Below, in pieces: positions 1 to 5,482 of a DNA stretch of 6,860 nucleotides. Made by a program: the position numbers and the translations under genes. Origin of the DNA: an uncultured Lachnoclostridium sp. (lineage in GTDB: Bacteria > Bacillota > Clostridia > Lachnospirales > Lachnospiraceae); assembly GCA_958425285.1 (NCBI GenBank), contig CATZVV010000098.1, forward strand, positions 1 to 6,860. The letters run 5' to 3'. How positions within the stretch are numbered: position 1 is the first letter of the stretch; each line of letters opens with the position of its first letter. The notes under the pieces are model-generated. The model was given only the letters and a program-made list of their open reading frames with translations, searched no databases and was not told the origin of the DNA.

Positions 1-53
1 ATCCGAACGAAGAAGGCAAAGAATAGCTTCGATACATTCTGATTTATCCATTC
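1..53. other. Upstream edge, no supported gene
   Basis: Too short to assign. On the plus strand one frame reads PNEEGKE and stops at TAG 24-26, which could be the last codons of an upstream gene. On the minus strand an ATG at 51-49 opens 17 codons (MDKSECIEAILC...) to the window edge, but it has no clear ribosome site in front. Either reading is possible and neither can be confirmed here. Confidence 0.2.
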
Positions 54-82
54 TTTACAAAGAAAAAAGAAGAGAGTATACT
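54..82 (+). promoter_or_regulatory. Sigma-A-type promoter for the coiled-coil/phosphoesterase unit
   Basis: A -35 box TTTACA (54-59) and a -10 box TATACT (77-82) are separated by exactly 17 bases, giving a start of transcription near 89 and a leader of about 40 bases. The -10 box lies inside a perfect 12-base palindrome, AGAGTATACTCT (73-84). A protein bound there would block the promoter, but the palindrome may be chance in AT-rich DNA. The downstream gene has a strong ribosome site, AAAGGAGG at 116-123. Confidence 0.65.
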
Positions 83-128
83 CTATTCTATAAAAGGAAA
101 ATTGTGAATGCTATGAAAGGAGGTTCAT

Positions 129-905
129 ATGAACATATCAGGAAAATTATTTGGTTCTCAGCAATTGTATGTAGACTCATCTGATGATAGTCAGGATGAA
201 GTGAAAAAGAGTAAAATGCATAATGGGACATTATATGCGGGTGAAAAGATTTTTTCCTTACGGGATTTTATTGGCGAAAAGAAAGCTCAGGCGAACCGGC
301 AGGCGATGAAGCAAATCTTTGAGAAATTTGCTTCAGACAGCAAGTTGGATTCTTCAATGGAGCAGATGAAAGACAAACAGAATGAATTACAAAAAACGAT
401 TCAGGCGACTCAGGAACAACTTTGTAAGCTGGAAGGAAAGGCAGAACAGTTTACCCCGGAAGAATATGACCAGATGAAAACATACTTCCAGAAGCAGGCC
501 GAGAGTGCATTTGCCGGTTATGAGCAGGAGGGAAAGGCAATTGCTTCCATACGGGTTGAACGTTTAAAAAGTCATGGGATGGTAGATGCTCAGAAGGTGG
601 AGAATCAGATACGAGAGGATACAGCAACAGAACTTGAAAATATCTATTTTGAAGACGGAATAGAACAGATTGATCAGAAGCTTGATCAGGCAGAGGAAGC
701 TATTGAGCAGGCGGAAAAGGAAAGAGAAGAACAGGAACGGGCAGATGAAAAGAAGTCTCAGACAGAAGAGAGTATGAAAGGAACCACTGATAGCAGTACA
801 AGTGAGGTTATTCCGGATTCTTATCAGGAAGTTCGAAAATTTATTAAAACAGAACGAGTTTTAAAAGAAGATTATCTTGGACTTCTAATTGATAAGGACT
901 TTTAA
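129..905 (+). CDS. Unrecognised coiled-coil protein (258 aa)
   Basis: I do not recognise this family. The protein is acidic, hydrophilic and rich in Gln, Glu and Lys, with no signal peptide and no membrane segment, so it is probably cytoplasmic. Residues about 50-105 (from GEKKAQANRQ through the KQNELQKT stretch) look like a long helix with coiled-coil character. A second, highly charged helix runs from about 175 to 210 (EQIDQKLDQAEEAIEQAEKE), followed by a low-complexity Ser/Thr linker near 210-227 and a compact C-terminal segment (YQEVRKFIKTERVLKEDYLG) that may be a separate docking element. The start at 129 is supported by AAAGGAGG five bases upstream. Its stop codon overlaps the ATG of the phosphoesterase (TAATG), so the two are translated together and may form a functional pair. 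A structural or scaffold role is possible, but no function can be assigned from sequence. Confidence 0.85.
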   Translation: MNISGKLFGSQQLYVDSSDDSQDEVKKSKMHNGTLYAGEKIFSLRDFIGEKKAQANRQAMKQIFEKFASDSKLDSSMEQMKDKQNELQKTIQATQEQLCKLEGKAEQFTPEEYDQMKTYFQKQAESAFAGYEQEGKAIASIRVERLKSHGMVDAQKVENQIREDTATELENIYFEDGIEQIDQKLDQAEEAIEQAEKEREEQERADEKKSQTEESMKGTTDSSTSEVIPDSYQEVRKFIKTERVLKEDYLGLLIDKDF

Positions 906-1777
906 TGAGATTAGCAGTTTTATCAGACATTCACAGTAATTCAGTGGCACTTGAAGCGTGTTTGAATCGTTCAAAAGAACTTGGAGTGGAGGGATTTCTT
1001 TTATTGGGCGATTATATTAGTGATTGTCCGTCGCCAACAGTGACAATGGAATTACTTTATCAGCTAAAACAAAAATTTCCTTGTTGGTTTGTTCGGGGAA
1101 ACAGGGAAGATTATCAACTGGCGCATAGGAATGGCGTCAATGATCAATGGTGCAGTCCAAGTTCAAGCTCTGGCTCTTTGCTCTATACATACCGAAATTT
1201 GCGTGAGAAGGATTTTCGATTTTTTGAGTCGCTTCCTGTTTCGCAAGAAATACGGCTCCCTGATTCCAGACCGTTTATCATTTGCCATGGCTCGCCGAAG
1301 TCCACAAAAGAGTTGCTTTATCCTAAGAGTAACAGGATGAAAAAGGCATTGAGAGAGTGTGTAACAGAACTTTTGTTTTGCGGACATACACATCTACAGG
1401 GGGAAGATTGTTGTGGATCCAGGCGATGCATTAATCCAGGTTCTGTCGGGGTGCCGGAGGGTTCGAATGGAAAAGCACAATTTGCTATCTATGATACACT
1501 CACGGAAATGGTGGAGTTTATTTCACAGGAATATGAGGTTTGGAAGATTCTGGAAAACTATGAAAAAAGCGGTTTGATGAAAGACGCGGGTGTGCTCGGA
1601 CAGTTTATGCCATTACAGATTGCGACCGGGAAAAATTATTTGAAAAAGGTCGTGATACTGGCAAGTGAGGAAATGAAACGTGAGTGTGGTATAGTTGTAC
1701 CCGGTAAGATACCGGAAAAGTACTGGCAGATGGCCTATAAAAAGGTGAGAGAAAATGAAACGGAGGGATCGTGCTGA
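905..1777 (+). CDS. Calcineurin-like metallophosphoesterase (YfcE-type fold) with C-terminal extension
   Basis: A predicted cytoplasmic two-metal phosphoesterase. All the expected ligands of the fold are present in order: D8 and H10 (SDIHSN), D36 (GDYISD, residues 35-40), N66 (GNRE), H128 (ICHGSP) and the H161/H163 pair (GHTH), with NPGSVG closing the core near 178-183. The GNRE box replaces the more common GNHD/E, so the usual catalytic His after Asn is Arg here. That favours a phosphodiesterase or non-classical activity, but the substrate cannot be named. Small YfcE-like enzymes are usually about 160-190 residues; this one has 290, with an insertion near residues 67-100 and a C-terminal segment of about 80 residues after 210 that I do not recognise. 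The start overlaps the previous stop by one base, with AAGGA at 894-898 as ribosome site. The stop codon lies in the loop of the terminator-like hairpin at 1762-1792. Confidence 0.88.
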   Translation: MRLAVLSDIHSNSVALEACLNRSKELGVEGFLLLGDYISDCPSPTVTMELLYQLKQKFPCWFVRGNREDYQLAHRNGVNDQWCSPSSSSGSLLYTYRNLREKDFRFFESLPVSQEIRLPDSRPFIICHGSPKSTKELLYPKSNRMKKALRECVTELLFCGHTHLQGEDCCGSRRCINPGSVGVPEGSNGKAQFAIYDTLTEMVEFISQEYEVWKILENYEKSGLMKDAGVLGQFMPLQIATGKNYLKKVVILASEEMKRECGIVVPGKIPEKYWQMAYKKVRENETEGSC

Positions 1778-1792
1778 ATGCACAGTCCCTCC
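1762..1792. terminator. Strong hairpin between convergent genes, probable bidirectional terminator
   Basis: The arms GGAGGGATCGTGC and GCACAGTCCCTCC pair over 13 positions with one T-G wobble and one C-A mismatch, closing a 5-base loop TGAAT. The loop includes the TGA stop of the phosphoesterase. There is no clean U-run after it on the plus strand. On the minus strand it is followed by a T-rich stretch (GTTTCATTTTCTC), so it fits best as terminator of the eda-kdgK message and weaker or processing-type for the plus strand. A smaller stem, ATGAAT/ATTCAT (1799-1816), sits next to the kdgK stop. Confidence 0.6.
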
Positions 1793-1816
1793 ATCTATAT
1801 GAATGGGTTTATTCAT

Positions 1817-2842
1817 CTATCGTTGAACACGTCCGGAAGCATCCCCGCCGGCGAGTTTCATAACTTCATCTACCGAAACTTGGTTAAAGTCGCCTTCAAT
1901 ACTGTGTTTTAAACAACTTGCGGCAACTGCAAATTCAATCATTTCCTGAGGAGACATTTCGCTCAGGCATGCATAAATCAAGCCACCGCCAAAAGAATCT
2001 CCTCCGCCGACCCGATCAACAATATGCATAAGATATTTTTTACTAAAATGGAAATCGTTTCCGTCATAGAGCATGGCAGCCCATTTGTTATCGTTGGCAG
2101 AAATGGATTCCCTCAGTGTAATAGCAACTTTTGAGAAATGAAAGCGGTCTACTAATTGTCTGGCTACATCTTTATAGCCCTCGTGGTTTACCTGACCGGT
2201 TGTAACATCTGTTCCGTCAGCCTTGATGCCAAATACATCAGCGGCATCCTCTTCATTTGCAATACATACATCAACATACTGGCAGAGTTCGCCCATAACC
2301 TGACCGGCTTTTTCCTTTGACCAAAGTTTGTTGCGATAATTTAGATCACAGCTAATCGTAATATTTTTAGCTTTGGCAGCCTTGCACGCTTCCACACAAA
2401 TTTCTGCAACATTGTCTCCAAGTGCTGGAGTAATGCCTGTAAAGTGGAACCAACTGACATCTTCAAAGATTTTATCCCAGTCAAAGTCATTGACAGATGC
2501 TGTTGCAATCGAAGAGCCTGCCCGGTCATAAATTACTTTAGAAGGTCTCTGACTTGCACCTTTTTCAAGGAAATAGATGCCTACCCGATCTCCCCCTCTG
2601 GTAATATTAGAAGTATCTACACCGTAACGGCGGAGTGAATTAATTGCGGATTGTCCGATTTCATGAGAAGGAAGCTTCGTAACAAAGCCTGCATCTAAAC
2701 CATAATTAGAAAGAGAAACAGCTACGTTTGCTTCGCCGCCGCCATAAGTTGCTCCGTAATTTTCAGCTTGCACAAAGCGGTAATATCCTTCGGGTGCAAG
2801 CCTTAGCATAATTTCACCAAATGTAATAACTTTCTTTGCCAT
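1817..2842 (-). CDS. kdgK: 2-keto-3-deoxygluconate kinase (PfkB family)
   Basis: Phosphorylates 2-keto-3-deoxygluconate with ATP to KDPG, the substrate of the aldolase encoded just upstream. It is a 341-residue ribokinase-fold protein, a usual length for this family. Visible features: the N-terminal GGGEANVAVSLS sugar-binding segment (34-45); FLEKG and VIYDRAGS (91-110), whose Tyr and Arg are typical of KDG kinases; DLNYRNKLW (166-174) with the substrate-binding Arg; IANEED (194-199); and the PfkB signature DRVGGGDSFGGGLIYA (276-291) with catalytic base D282. The Gly in place of the more common Ala in the GAGD box is a tolerated variant. The frame extends to a TTG at 2854, but GGAG (minus strand, 2852-2849) lies six bases before the ATG at 2842, so that ATG is the start. 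It lies 28 bases after eda in the same operon. Confidence 0.93.
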   Translation of the reverse strand: MAKKVITFGEIMLRLAPEGYYRFVQAENYGATYGGGEANVAVSLSNYGLDAGFVTKLPSHEIGQSAINSLRRYGVDTSNITRGGDRVGIYFLEKGASQRPSKVIYDRAGSSIATASVNDFDWDKIFEDVSWFHFTGITPALGDNVAEICVEACKAAKAKNITISCDLNYRNKLWSKEKAGQVMGELCQYVDVCIANEEDAADVFGIKADGTDVTTGQVNHEGYKDVARQLVDRFHFSKVAITLRESISANDNKWAAMLYDGNDFHFSKKYLMHIVDRVGGGDSFGGGLIYACLSEMSPQEMIEFAVAASCLKHSIEGDFNQVSVDEVMKLAGGDASGRVQR

Positions 2843-2856
2843 TATTTTCTCCAATC

Positions 2857-2870
2857 TCTCGTCACCGAGG
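2857..2870 (-). other. Small intercistronic hairpin between eda and kdgK
   Basis: In the mRNA the gap reads CCTCG-GUGA-CGAGA: a 4-5 bp stem closed by a GUGA loop, which fits the stable GNRA class. It lies between the eda stop and the kdgK ribosome site. It could protect or separate the two cistrons, but the stem is short and no function is shown. Confidence 0.35.
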
Positions 2871-3725
2871 TTATTTCTGTACTAATGTTACATTTGTATT
2901 TTTTAACTTAATACTCTTTACACAGCCTTTTTCACAGATTACCGAATTGCTGTTATCAAATTCATAGCCTTGCATTTCTAAATGATAAATAGCCCGGTCA
3001 ATATAATTTGTTGCCAGTATAACTGTGCCGTCTTCGCATTCAAATAGTCCGCCAAAGGAACCGGATAAGGCAGAAACACCAACTTGTTTTAATTCAAAGC
3101 CAAGCATTGCTGTTACAGCTTCTTTTGTCAGTGCTGTGATTTTGTCAAATTCGCTGGCGCTGATTAAATCTTTATTTACCATCCAGCTTCCACCACAGGC
3201 GATAATTTTATTAAAGTTTAAATATGTAGTAAGATTCTTTGCATTGATGCCTCCAGTTGGCATAAATTTAACTTTTGTATATGGAGCGGACATTGCTTTA
3301 ATCATATCAAGACCGCCAGCAGCTTCAGCAGGAAAAAATTTTACAACTTCCAGTCCGCATTCAAGAGCTTGTTCAATATCACTTGGATTTGCACATCCAG
3401 GAGTAATCGTAATTCCCTTTTGTACACAATATTTTACAACTTTAGGATTTAATCCTGGGCTTACAATAAACTTGGCACCGGCAGCAACTGCGCGATCTAC
3501 TTGTTCTATCGTAAGAACTGTTCCGGCACCTACTAGCATTTCAGGAAATTCCTGAGCCATAATACGAATCGATTCCTCGGCTGCATCGGTACGGAAGGTT
3601 ACTTCTGCCACAGGGAGACCGCCGTCACACAGTGCCTTTGCTAAAGGTTTTGCATCTTTTGCGTCATTTAGCGCAATAACCGGTACAATACCGATTTTAG
3701 AAATTTGTTCAAGTATGGTATTCAT
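2871..3725 (-). CDS. eda: KDPG aldolase (2-dehydro-3-deoxy-phosphogluconate / 4-hydroxy-2-oxoglutarate aldolase) with a C-terminal VOC-like tail
   Basis: A class I aldolase that splits KDPG into pyruvate and glyceraldehyde-3-phosphate, the last step of KDG use. Residues 1-205 form the TIM-barrel core: E41 (VAEVTFRT, the proton-shuttling Glu), GAGTVL (66-71), SPGLNP (89-94), TPGCANP (108-114), the Schiff-base lysine K129 in EVVKFFPAEAAGG, PTGGI (156-160) and the phosphate-binding end CGGSWMV (177-183). E. coli Eda is about 213 residues; this protein has 284. The extra segment of about 75 residues (210-284) has the strand-helix-strand pattern of half a glyoxalase/VOC domain (VILATNYIDRAIYHLEMQGY, then two strands ending in VTLVQK). 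Related gut Clostridia enzymes, as I recall them, carry a longer tail of this kind. The ribosome site GGAGG lies at 3736-3732. It is the first gene of the eda-kdgK operon and is transcribed away from the IclR regulator. Confidence 0.94.
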   Translation of the reverse strand: MNTILEQISKIGIVPVIALNDAKDAKPLAKALCDGGLPVAEVTFRTDAAEESIRIMAQEFPEMLVGAGTVLTIEQVDRAVAAGAKFIVSPGLNPKVVKYCVQKGITITPGCANPSDIEQALECGLEVVKFFPAEAAGGLDMIKAMSAPYTKVKFMPTGGINAKNLTTYLNFNKIIACGGSWMVNKDLISASEFDKITALTKEAVTAMLGFELKQVGVSALSGSFGGLFECEDGTVILATNYIDRAIYHLEMQGYEFDNSNSVICEKGCVKSIKLKNTNVTLVQK

Positions 3726-3870
3726 TTTAATCCTCCATATGGGAGCAGTTTTTTCAAGTAGACAAGTCTATGGCTCCGACACAAACTTGATGTGAAAATT
3801 TAACATTAAAAGTATAAAAAACGTACTGTTTGCGGTTTCATAATATGAAACAAGGTTTCGTATTATGAGC
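3726..3870 (-). promoter_or_regulatory. Leader of the eda-kdgK mRNA with possible alternative pairings at the ribosome site
   Basis: If transcription starts near 3870, the leader is about 145 bases. Just before the start codon, CTCC (minus strand 3745-3742) can pair with GGAG of the ribosome site (3736-3733) across a 5-base loop. The same GCTCC (3746-3742) can instead pair with an upstream GGAGC (3777-3773), which would free the ribosome site. Between them is a TAGAC/GTCTA palindrome (3759-3770). The stems are only 4-5 bp, so a switch is a suggestion, not a demonstrated element. I see no known riboswitch fold. Confidence 0.3.
3835..3866. promoter_or_regulatory. KdgR-like operator: two overlapping palindromes
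   Basis: The box TATGAAACAAGGTTTCGTA lies in a 12-base inverted repeat (arms 3840-3851 and 3855-3866, one mismatch, 3-base centre). Its core TGAAAC-NNN-GTTTC has the form of the KdgR box known from enterobacteria. A perfect 17-base palindrome, GTTTCATAATATGAAAC (3835-3851), shares one arm with it, so three GTTTCAT-type half-sites lie in a row. They cover about +5 to +36 of the predicted eda transcript, placed for repression by blocking the polymerase. The likely binder is the adjacent IclR protein. Confidence 0.7.
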
Positions 3871-3876
3871 AACTAA

Positions 3877-3905
3877 ATTATAGAACCGTTTCTAGGGGAT
3901 GTCAA
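3877..3905 (-). promoter_or_regulatory. Consensus promoter for eda-kdgK
   Basis: On the minus strand a perfect TTGACA (3905-3900) and a perfect TATAAT (3882-3877) are separated by 17 bases. Transcription would start near 3870. Such a strong promoter needs tight repression, consistent with the palindromes immediately downstream. An imperfect 14-base palindrome in the spacer and -10 region (TAGAACCGTTTCTA, 3881-3894, 12 of 14 symmetric) may be a further half-occupied operator. Confidence 0.8.
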
Positions 3906-3923
3906 GAAGCAGAAAAAAGTTTA

Positions 3924-3952
3924 TTGTTTTTTTAGGAATCCGGTGTTACAAT
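3924..3952 (+). promoter_or_regulatory. Promoter for the IclR-family regulator
   Basis: TTGTTT (3924-3929), a 17-base spacer and TACAAT (3947-3952) predict a start of transcription near 3959, leaving about 30 bases of leader before the ATG at 3989. This placement rules out the longer open frame from 3899 as the main start, because its first codons would lie upstream of the transcript. Confidence 0.6.
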
Positions 3953-3988
3953 GTGAACGCAGACAGAAACAGACAGGAGGCGGGAACT

Positions 3989-4759
3989 ATGGAAGAGAGA
4001 AAAAATCCTGTTCAGTCCGCAGAACGGATATTTGCAGTATTGGAATTGTTGGCAGATCAAGGTGCCATGGGTCTGATGGAACTAAGCAGCCGGCTAAATA
4101 TACATAAGAGTACAGTGCATCGTTTGCTTCAGTCGTTAATATGTATGGGCTATGTTATTCAGGAGGCGCAGAGCGGGAAGTATATACTAACATTTAAATT
4201 GGTGCAATTGGCTGAGAAAATGAAAGAGCATATGGAGGCTGCTTCAGTGATTCATCCATATATGCTTGCGTTAGCAAATGAGTCGGGGGAAACCGTTCAT
4301 TTTGTACAGAGGCGGGGCAATGAAGTGGTTTATGTTGATAAGGTAGAACCTACTAATCCAAAGGAAAGTTCAATACGAATGGCATCTCAGATTGGCATGA
4401 CCCGTCCGATGTATTGTTCGGGTGTAGGAAAAGCGATTTTGGCACAGATGACGGAGGAAGAAGTTCGCCAAATCTGGTATAAGAGTAAAATAGAAAAGAA
4501 GACGGAATATACTTTGACTACGCTGGAGGAATTGATAAAAGAATTAAAGGAAATAAGGATATGCGGATATGCTCTGGACAATGAAGAAAATGAAATTGGT
4601 GTACGTTGTATTGCTGTCTGTGTAGGGGAAAGAAGGAGTACCGGTGAGTATGCCATTAGCATTTCTGCACCAGTATCAAGGATGCCAGATGACAGGGTTC
4701 GGGAACTTTCGCGATTGATTTTAAAGGCAAGAGATGAAATTCACCATGTTTTAACTTGA
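3989..4759 (+). CDS. kdgR: IclR-family transcriptional regulator, probable KdgR-type repressor of eda-kdgK
   Basis: A 256-residue DNA-binding regulator of the usual IclR length. Residues about 8-70 form the winged helix-turn-helix (VQSAERIFAVLELLAD, then LMELSSRLNIHKSTVHRLLQSL as the helix-turn-helix, and a wing at GYVIQEAQSGKYILT). Residues about 85-255 form the IclR effector-binding domain, with the conserved segments VVYVDKVE (113-120), RPMYCSGVGKAILA (139-152), GYALDNEENEIGVRCIAV (193-210) and ISISAPVSRM (223-232). It is transcribed divergently from eda-kdgK, and KdgR-like palindromes lie between them, so release by KDG or a related sugar acid is the likely control. The frame is open from 3899, adding 30 residues, but AGGAGG (3975-3980) eight bases before 3989 and the promoter position favour the shorter form. 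The kdgR name rests on context; the effector itself is not shown. Confidence 0.9.
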   Translation: MEERKNPVQSAERIFAVLELLADQGAMGLMELSSRLNIHKSTVHRLLQSLICMGYVIQEAQSGKYILTFKLVQLAEKMKEHMEAASVIHPYMLALANESGETVHFVQRRGNEVVYVDKVEPTNPKESSIRMASQIGMTRPMYCSGVGKAILAQMTEEEVRQIWYKSKIEKKTEYTLTTLEELIKELKEIRICGYALDNEENEIGVRCIAVCVGERRSTGEYAISISAPVSRMPDDRVRELSRLILKARDEIHHVLT

Positions 4760-4760
4760 A

Positions 4761-4792
4761 ATGTTAACTATTAAATAAAAATTGGTTGACAA
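4761..4792. promoter_or_regulatory. BirA-like biotin operator overlapping the bioY -35 box
   Basis: Two inverted half-sites, ATGTTAACT (4761-4769) and GGTTGACAA (4784-4792), are separated by 14 bases. They match the Firmicutes BirA pattern TTGTTAACC-N14-GGTTAACAA with two mismatches on the left and one on the right. The right half contains the -35 box, so bound BirA-biotinyl-AMP would exclude RNA polymerase. The match to the downstream product (a biotin transporter) supports the call. Confidence 0.72.
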
Positions 4793-4814
4793 TTAAAGGG
4801 CGGTACGATATAAT
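4786..4814 (+). promoter_or_regulatory. Consensus promoter of bioY
   Basis: A perfect TTGACA (4786-4791) and a perfect TATAAT (4809-4814) are separated by 17 bases, giving a transcript start near 4821 and a leader of about 29 bases. A consensus promoter under a repressor is typical of a gene that must be switched on fully when the vitamin runs out. Confidence 0.85.
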
Positions 4815-4849
4815 CATTTCAGAAAAAGCAATATTCTTGGAGGATGATT

Positions 4850-5386
4850 ATGGAGAAAAATAGAAATTCAGTTTATGAAATGGTTTTTGTGGCATTTGTT
4901 ACTGCAGTGACATGTGTGGTAGCACCATTTTCCATTCAAATCGGTCCTGTACCGATTAGTTTTACTAATTTTATTATTTATCTTTCGCTCTACTTACTTG
5001 GCTGGAAAAAGGGCGTTATCAGCTATTTACTTTATCTGGTTATTGGAATGATTGGAATTCCGGTTTTTTCGGGCTTTGGAGCAGGGCTTGGAAAAGTAGC
5101 AGGTCCGACAGGGGGCTATCTGATTGGTTTTATCTTTATGGCAGTGATTTCAGGAATTTGCATTGAGAAGTTTTCCAAAAGCACAGTGCTGCAAATTATA
5201 GGAATGATTGTCGGGACAGTTGTATGCTACTTGTTTGGAACAATTTGGCTTGCATATCAGGCTGGAATGAGTTTTTATGCAGCATTGGCAGCAGGTGTTT
5301 TGCCATTTATTATTGGTGATTTCATTAAGATTATTGTTTCCGCAATGCTAGGACCGATACTTAGAAAATCTGTAAAGCACGCCTAA
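4850..5386 (+). CDS. bioY: Biotin transporter BioY (S component)
   Basis: An integral membrane protein of 178 residues with about six hydrophobic segments, the usual BioY size. Family motifs in order: IGPVPISFTNF (31-41), the loop FSGFGAGLGKVAGPTGGY (73-90), which is the strongest BioY signature, and GVLPFIIGDFIK (149-160) with the conserved Asp157 and Lys160. BioY binds biotin and works with a shared ECF energising module (EcfA/A'/T) or alone. No ECF genes lie nearby, so a module encoded elsewhere is likely. No biotin synthesis genes are seen in the window, which fits scavenging. The frame has an in-frame ATG at 4844, but GGAGG (4839-4843) touches it, while the ATG at 4850 has the proper six-base spacing and is chosen here. 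Expression is probably controlled by BirA through the operator just upstream. It is likely a single-gene transcript. Confidence 0.92.
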   Translation: MEKNRNSVYEMVFVAFVTAVTCVVAPFSIQIGPVPISFTNFIIYLSLYLLGWKKGVISYLLYLVIGMIGIPVFSGFGAGLGKVAGPTGGYLIGFIFMAVISGICIEKFSKSTVLQIIGMIVGTVVCYLFGTIWLAYQAGMSFYAALAAGVLPFIIGDFIKIIVSAMLGPILRKSVKHA

Positions 5387-5420
5387 AAAAGTATTCTTAA
5401 TCATGAAAAATGGAAATAAA

Positions 5421-5474
5421 CTCCCTTGACATGTCTTAAAAAAGGCTCTAAACTAATAAGACACGTTAAGGGGG
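5421..5474. repeat. Long imperfect inverted repeat over the znuA promoter, probable operator
   Basis: The arms CTCCCTTGACATGTCTTA (5421-5438) and TAAGACACGTTAAGGGGG (5457-5474) match as an inverted repeat at 15 of 18 positions, with an 18-base centre. The left arm contains the -35 box and the right arm the predicted transcript start and ribosome site, so it reads as two inverted protein-binding sites framing the promoter rather than an RNA hairpin. Read outward, each arm contains TTRAC-NN-GTCTTA, which partly resembles the TTAAC-NN-GTTAA box of zinc-sensing AdcR/ZitR (MarR family). The resemblance is limited to the first half of that box. Confidence 0.6.
5426..5454 (+). promoter_or_regulatory. 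Promoter of the metal-binding lipoprotein gene
   Basis: A perfect TTGACA (5426-5431), a 17-base spacer and TAAACT (5449-5454, 4 of 6 matches to TATAAT) predict a start near 5461. This is inside the inverted repeat. The weak -10 box and the surrounding repeat suggest a regulated promoter. Confidence 0.65.
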
Positions 5475-5482
5475 TTTTTATA

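Noticed and set aside
1089..1393. Overlapping open frames on both strands inside the phosphoesterase gene
   Set aside because: The phosphoesterase frame has all catalytic motifs across this span; the others have no ribosome site or recognisable protein features.
3025..3555. A 176-codon open frame on the plus strand opposite eda
   Set aside because: It lies entirely within the well-supported aldolase gene, has no ribosome site or promoter, and its composition (Pro, Ser, Ala runs) is that of an antisense shadow.
3941..3958. GTTACAATGTGAAC as a possible extra operator over the regulator's -10 box
   Set aside because: Only the outer GTT/AAC and a few inner bases are symmetric; too weak to claim autoregulation.
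4387..4662. A 91-codon minus-strand open frame within the regulator gene
   Set aside because: Antisense to the conserved effector-binding domain, with no upstream signals.
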